NCBI GenBank assembly: GCA_018818755.1
Contig: JAHIRL010000108.1
Span: forward strand, 1 to 16,114
Origin: Patescibacteria group bacterium
Lineage (GTDB): Bacteria; Patescibacteriota; Gracilibacteria; UBA1369; LOWO2-01-FULL-3
Direction of reading: 5' to 3'
DNA: 16,114 nt
Part shown: positions 14,942-16,114 of the stretch, in pieces
Layout of the letters: every line of letters begins with the position of its first letter
Numbering within the stretch: position 1 is the stretch's first letter
Notes under the pieces: generated by a model
The model's input: only the letters and a program-made list of their open reading frames with translations
Databases searched by the model: none
What the model was told of the DNA's origin: nothing
Translations under genes and position numbers: made by a program

Positions 14942-16114
14942 ATGTCAACAAGGATTAGCCCGCACAACATGAAAAACGCTTTGCCACATCTTTTTGAGGA
15001 GGTTGTCAGGGAAATTTCCACCCCGTTAAGCAAAACTCCCGCAAAAACCGAAAACATCATCAGGCTTTTTTCTAATCCCTCATTGTCAAAACACTTTGAT
15101 TCAACAAAAACCTCCCGCGAAAAAGAACTTATCAAAGTAGTTGGGAAAAAAGATGCGGACTTTTTAGTAAAAAAACTCAAGCCTATTGAGCAGGATATCG
15201 TAATTCGAATGGAACACTCCATGAAGCTGGCAAAAGCAATGGGGCACGCCTTCTGGATTGGTGACAAAAACCACAGAACCCTCTACTGTGACGAGATTTA
15301 CAGAGCAACTACCGGGTATAGCCTCCCAGAATGCATCGGCCAGGCAAGCGATTTTTGTTTTGATAAAGAAAGCAAAAAAACCATTGAAAAACATCACCAA
15401 CTCAGACCAAAAGGTTTTGCCTCCAGCTATGAAGCCACCTACATCAACAAATCTGGGAAAAAGATCCCCATGCTGATAGTGGGAACCCCAAATAGGTTTG
15501 GAGGAACCTACGGAGTTCACATAAATTTAACCCGCACAAAACAGCAAGCCGCCAAAGAAAAAATCGCCGAGCAGATTGTCAGAAATTCCGCGGAAGCGAT
15601 TATAGTTCTAAACAAATTAGGGAAAATTCAACTTTGGAGTAGCGGAGCGGCAAGAATGTTCGGATACAAAGAAGCCGAAACCATCAATAAGACAATCGCC
15701 CAATTGATCATTCCCAAAGATAAACAAGCCGAAGGAAAAGAAATTCTTGAAGAAGTAAGCCGAAAAACCTATTTGAAAAATATTGAAACAAAGCGTCAAA
15801 CCGCATCCGGAGACCTAATAGATGTTTCGATGACAATCACAAAAGTAAGCACCCAAAGCAATCGTTTTGTCGGATACCTCGTGATTTACCGTGATATAAC
15901 AAACCAAAAACGAGTAAATTCCGAACTGCAAAAGCGTTTCGAAACCATCCAAGATGCCTACAAAGAACTCGGCCTCCAAAAGCGCCAAATCGACTACATC
16001 TACGAAATCTCCAACGCCGCGGCCTCAGACGAATCGCTTAAAAACTTATCCAACCTTATAATAAGCGCCCTCGCCCTCCTCACAAAATGTGACGGAGCAG
16101 TTCTCCGACTTTAC
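14942..16114 (+). CDS. PAS-PAS-GAF sensor protein, right-truncated
   Basis: A 391-codon open frame that starts at ATG 14942 and runs off the window. Residues 1-95 are a helical N-terminus. PAS1 spans about 100-196 (AFWIGDKNHRTLYCDEIYRA, TTGYSLPECIG, YGVHINLTRTKQQ). PAS2 spans about 207-322 (RNSAEAIIVLNKLGKIQLWS, MFGYKEAETI, VIYRDITNQKR) with a PAC-type end. A coiled coil follows at about 320-355. From about 355 (IYEISNAAASDESLKNLSNL...) a GAF domain begins. No signal peptide or membrane segment is seen, so it is probably a cytoplasmic sensor. The output module (histidine kinase, GGDEF or SpoIIE phosphatase) lies beyond the edge and cannot be named. It follows pheT by 29 bases. TTGACA at 14915-14920, 17 bases before AATTAT, could give it its own promoter, in which case the ATG at 14969 may be the true start. 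The C-over-G skew fades in the PAS1 part. Confidence 0.85.
   Translation, partial: MSTRISPHNMKNALPHLFEEVVREISTPLSKTPAKTENIIRLFSNPSLSKHFDSTKTSREKELIKVVGKKDADFLVKKLKPIEQDIVIRMEHSMKLAKAMGHAFWIGDKNHRTLYCDEIYRATTGYSLPECIGQASDFCFDKESKKTIEKHHQLRPKGFASSYEATYINKSGKKIPMLIVGTPNRFGGTYGVHINLTRTKQQAAKEKIAEQIVRNSAEAIIVLNKLGKIQLWSSGAARMFGYKEAETINKTIAQLIIPKDKQAEGKEILEEVSRKTYLKNIETKRQTASGDLIDVSMTITKVSTQSNRFVGYLVIYRDITNQKRVNSELQKRFETIQDAYKELGLQKRQIDYIYEISNAAASDESLKNLSNLIISALALLTKCDGAVLRLY

Noticed and set aside
1..16114. UGA recoded to glycine (as in Gracilibacteria and Absconditabacteria)
   Set aside because: TGA ends nadE, nadM and the secreted protein at expected lengths, and no conserved Gly is encoded by TGA inside the recognised genes.

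Overview
The window is a gene-dense bacterial stretch carrying 10 supported protein-coding genes: 8 complete, one cut at the left edge and one cut at the right edge. No RNA gene, insertion sequence, CRISPR array or prophage module was seen. The genes use the standard code, with TGA as a real stop, for example at the ends of nadE and nadM. The mix suggests a Candidate Phyla Radiation (Patescibacteria) genome, perhaps near Peregrinibacteria, but this is inference without a tree. It rests on an archaeal-type NMN adenylyltransferase, start codons with no visible Shine-Dalgarno sequence, a very large cysteine-containing secreted protein of a style common in those lineages, and tightly packed genes.

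Layout from left to right. (1) 1-2187, plus strand: the end of NAD synthetase, NMN adenylyltransferase and a phosphomannomutase/phosphoglucomutase. The last two overlap by ATGA, so this is an NAD and sugar-phosphate operon. (2) 2196-7874, minus strand: a 1112-residue secreted protein of unknown function, with DNA topoisomerase I upstream of it. (3) 7875-8172: a divergent control region between topA and a HU gene. It holds candidate promoters for both, a 10-bp inverted repeat, a four-run G-tract on the minus strand and a structured HU leader. (4) 8173-8502: HU and its bidirectional terminator. (5) 8501-11224: two divergent genes of unknown function. One (minus) encodes a 562-residue protein built from about five tandem Trp/Cys-containing units of about 94 residues. 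The other (plus) encodes a 310-residue helical protein whose N-terminus resembles a J-domain without HPD. (6) 11461-14912: pheS and pheT, overlapping by one base. (7) 14942-16114: a PAS-PAS-GAF sensor protein running off the window.

The plus strand is strongly C-rich and G-poor whichever strand is coding. This suggests a strand-specific replication bias with the minus strand as the leading strand. HU is a clear exception, and part of the PAS gene is nearly balanced.

The best candidate for something undescribed is the tandem-repeat protein at 8501-10189, possibly together with its divergent neighbour. The secreted protein at 2196-5534 is second. The other genes are core metabolism, translation and chromosome topology.
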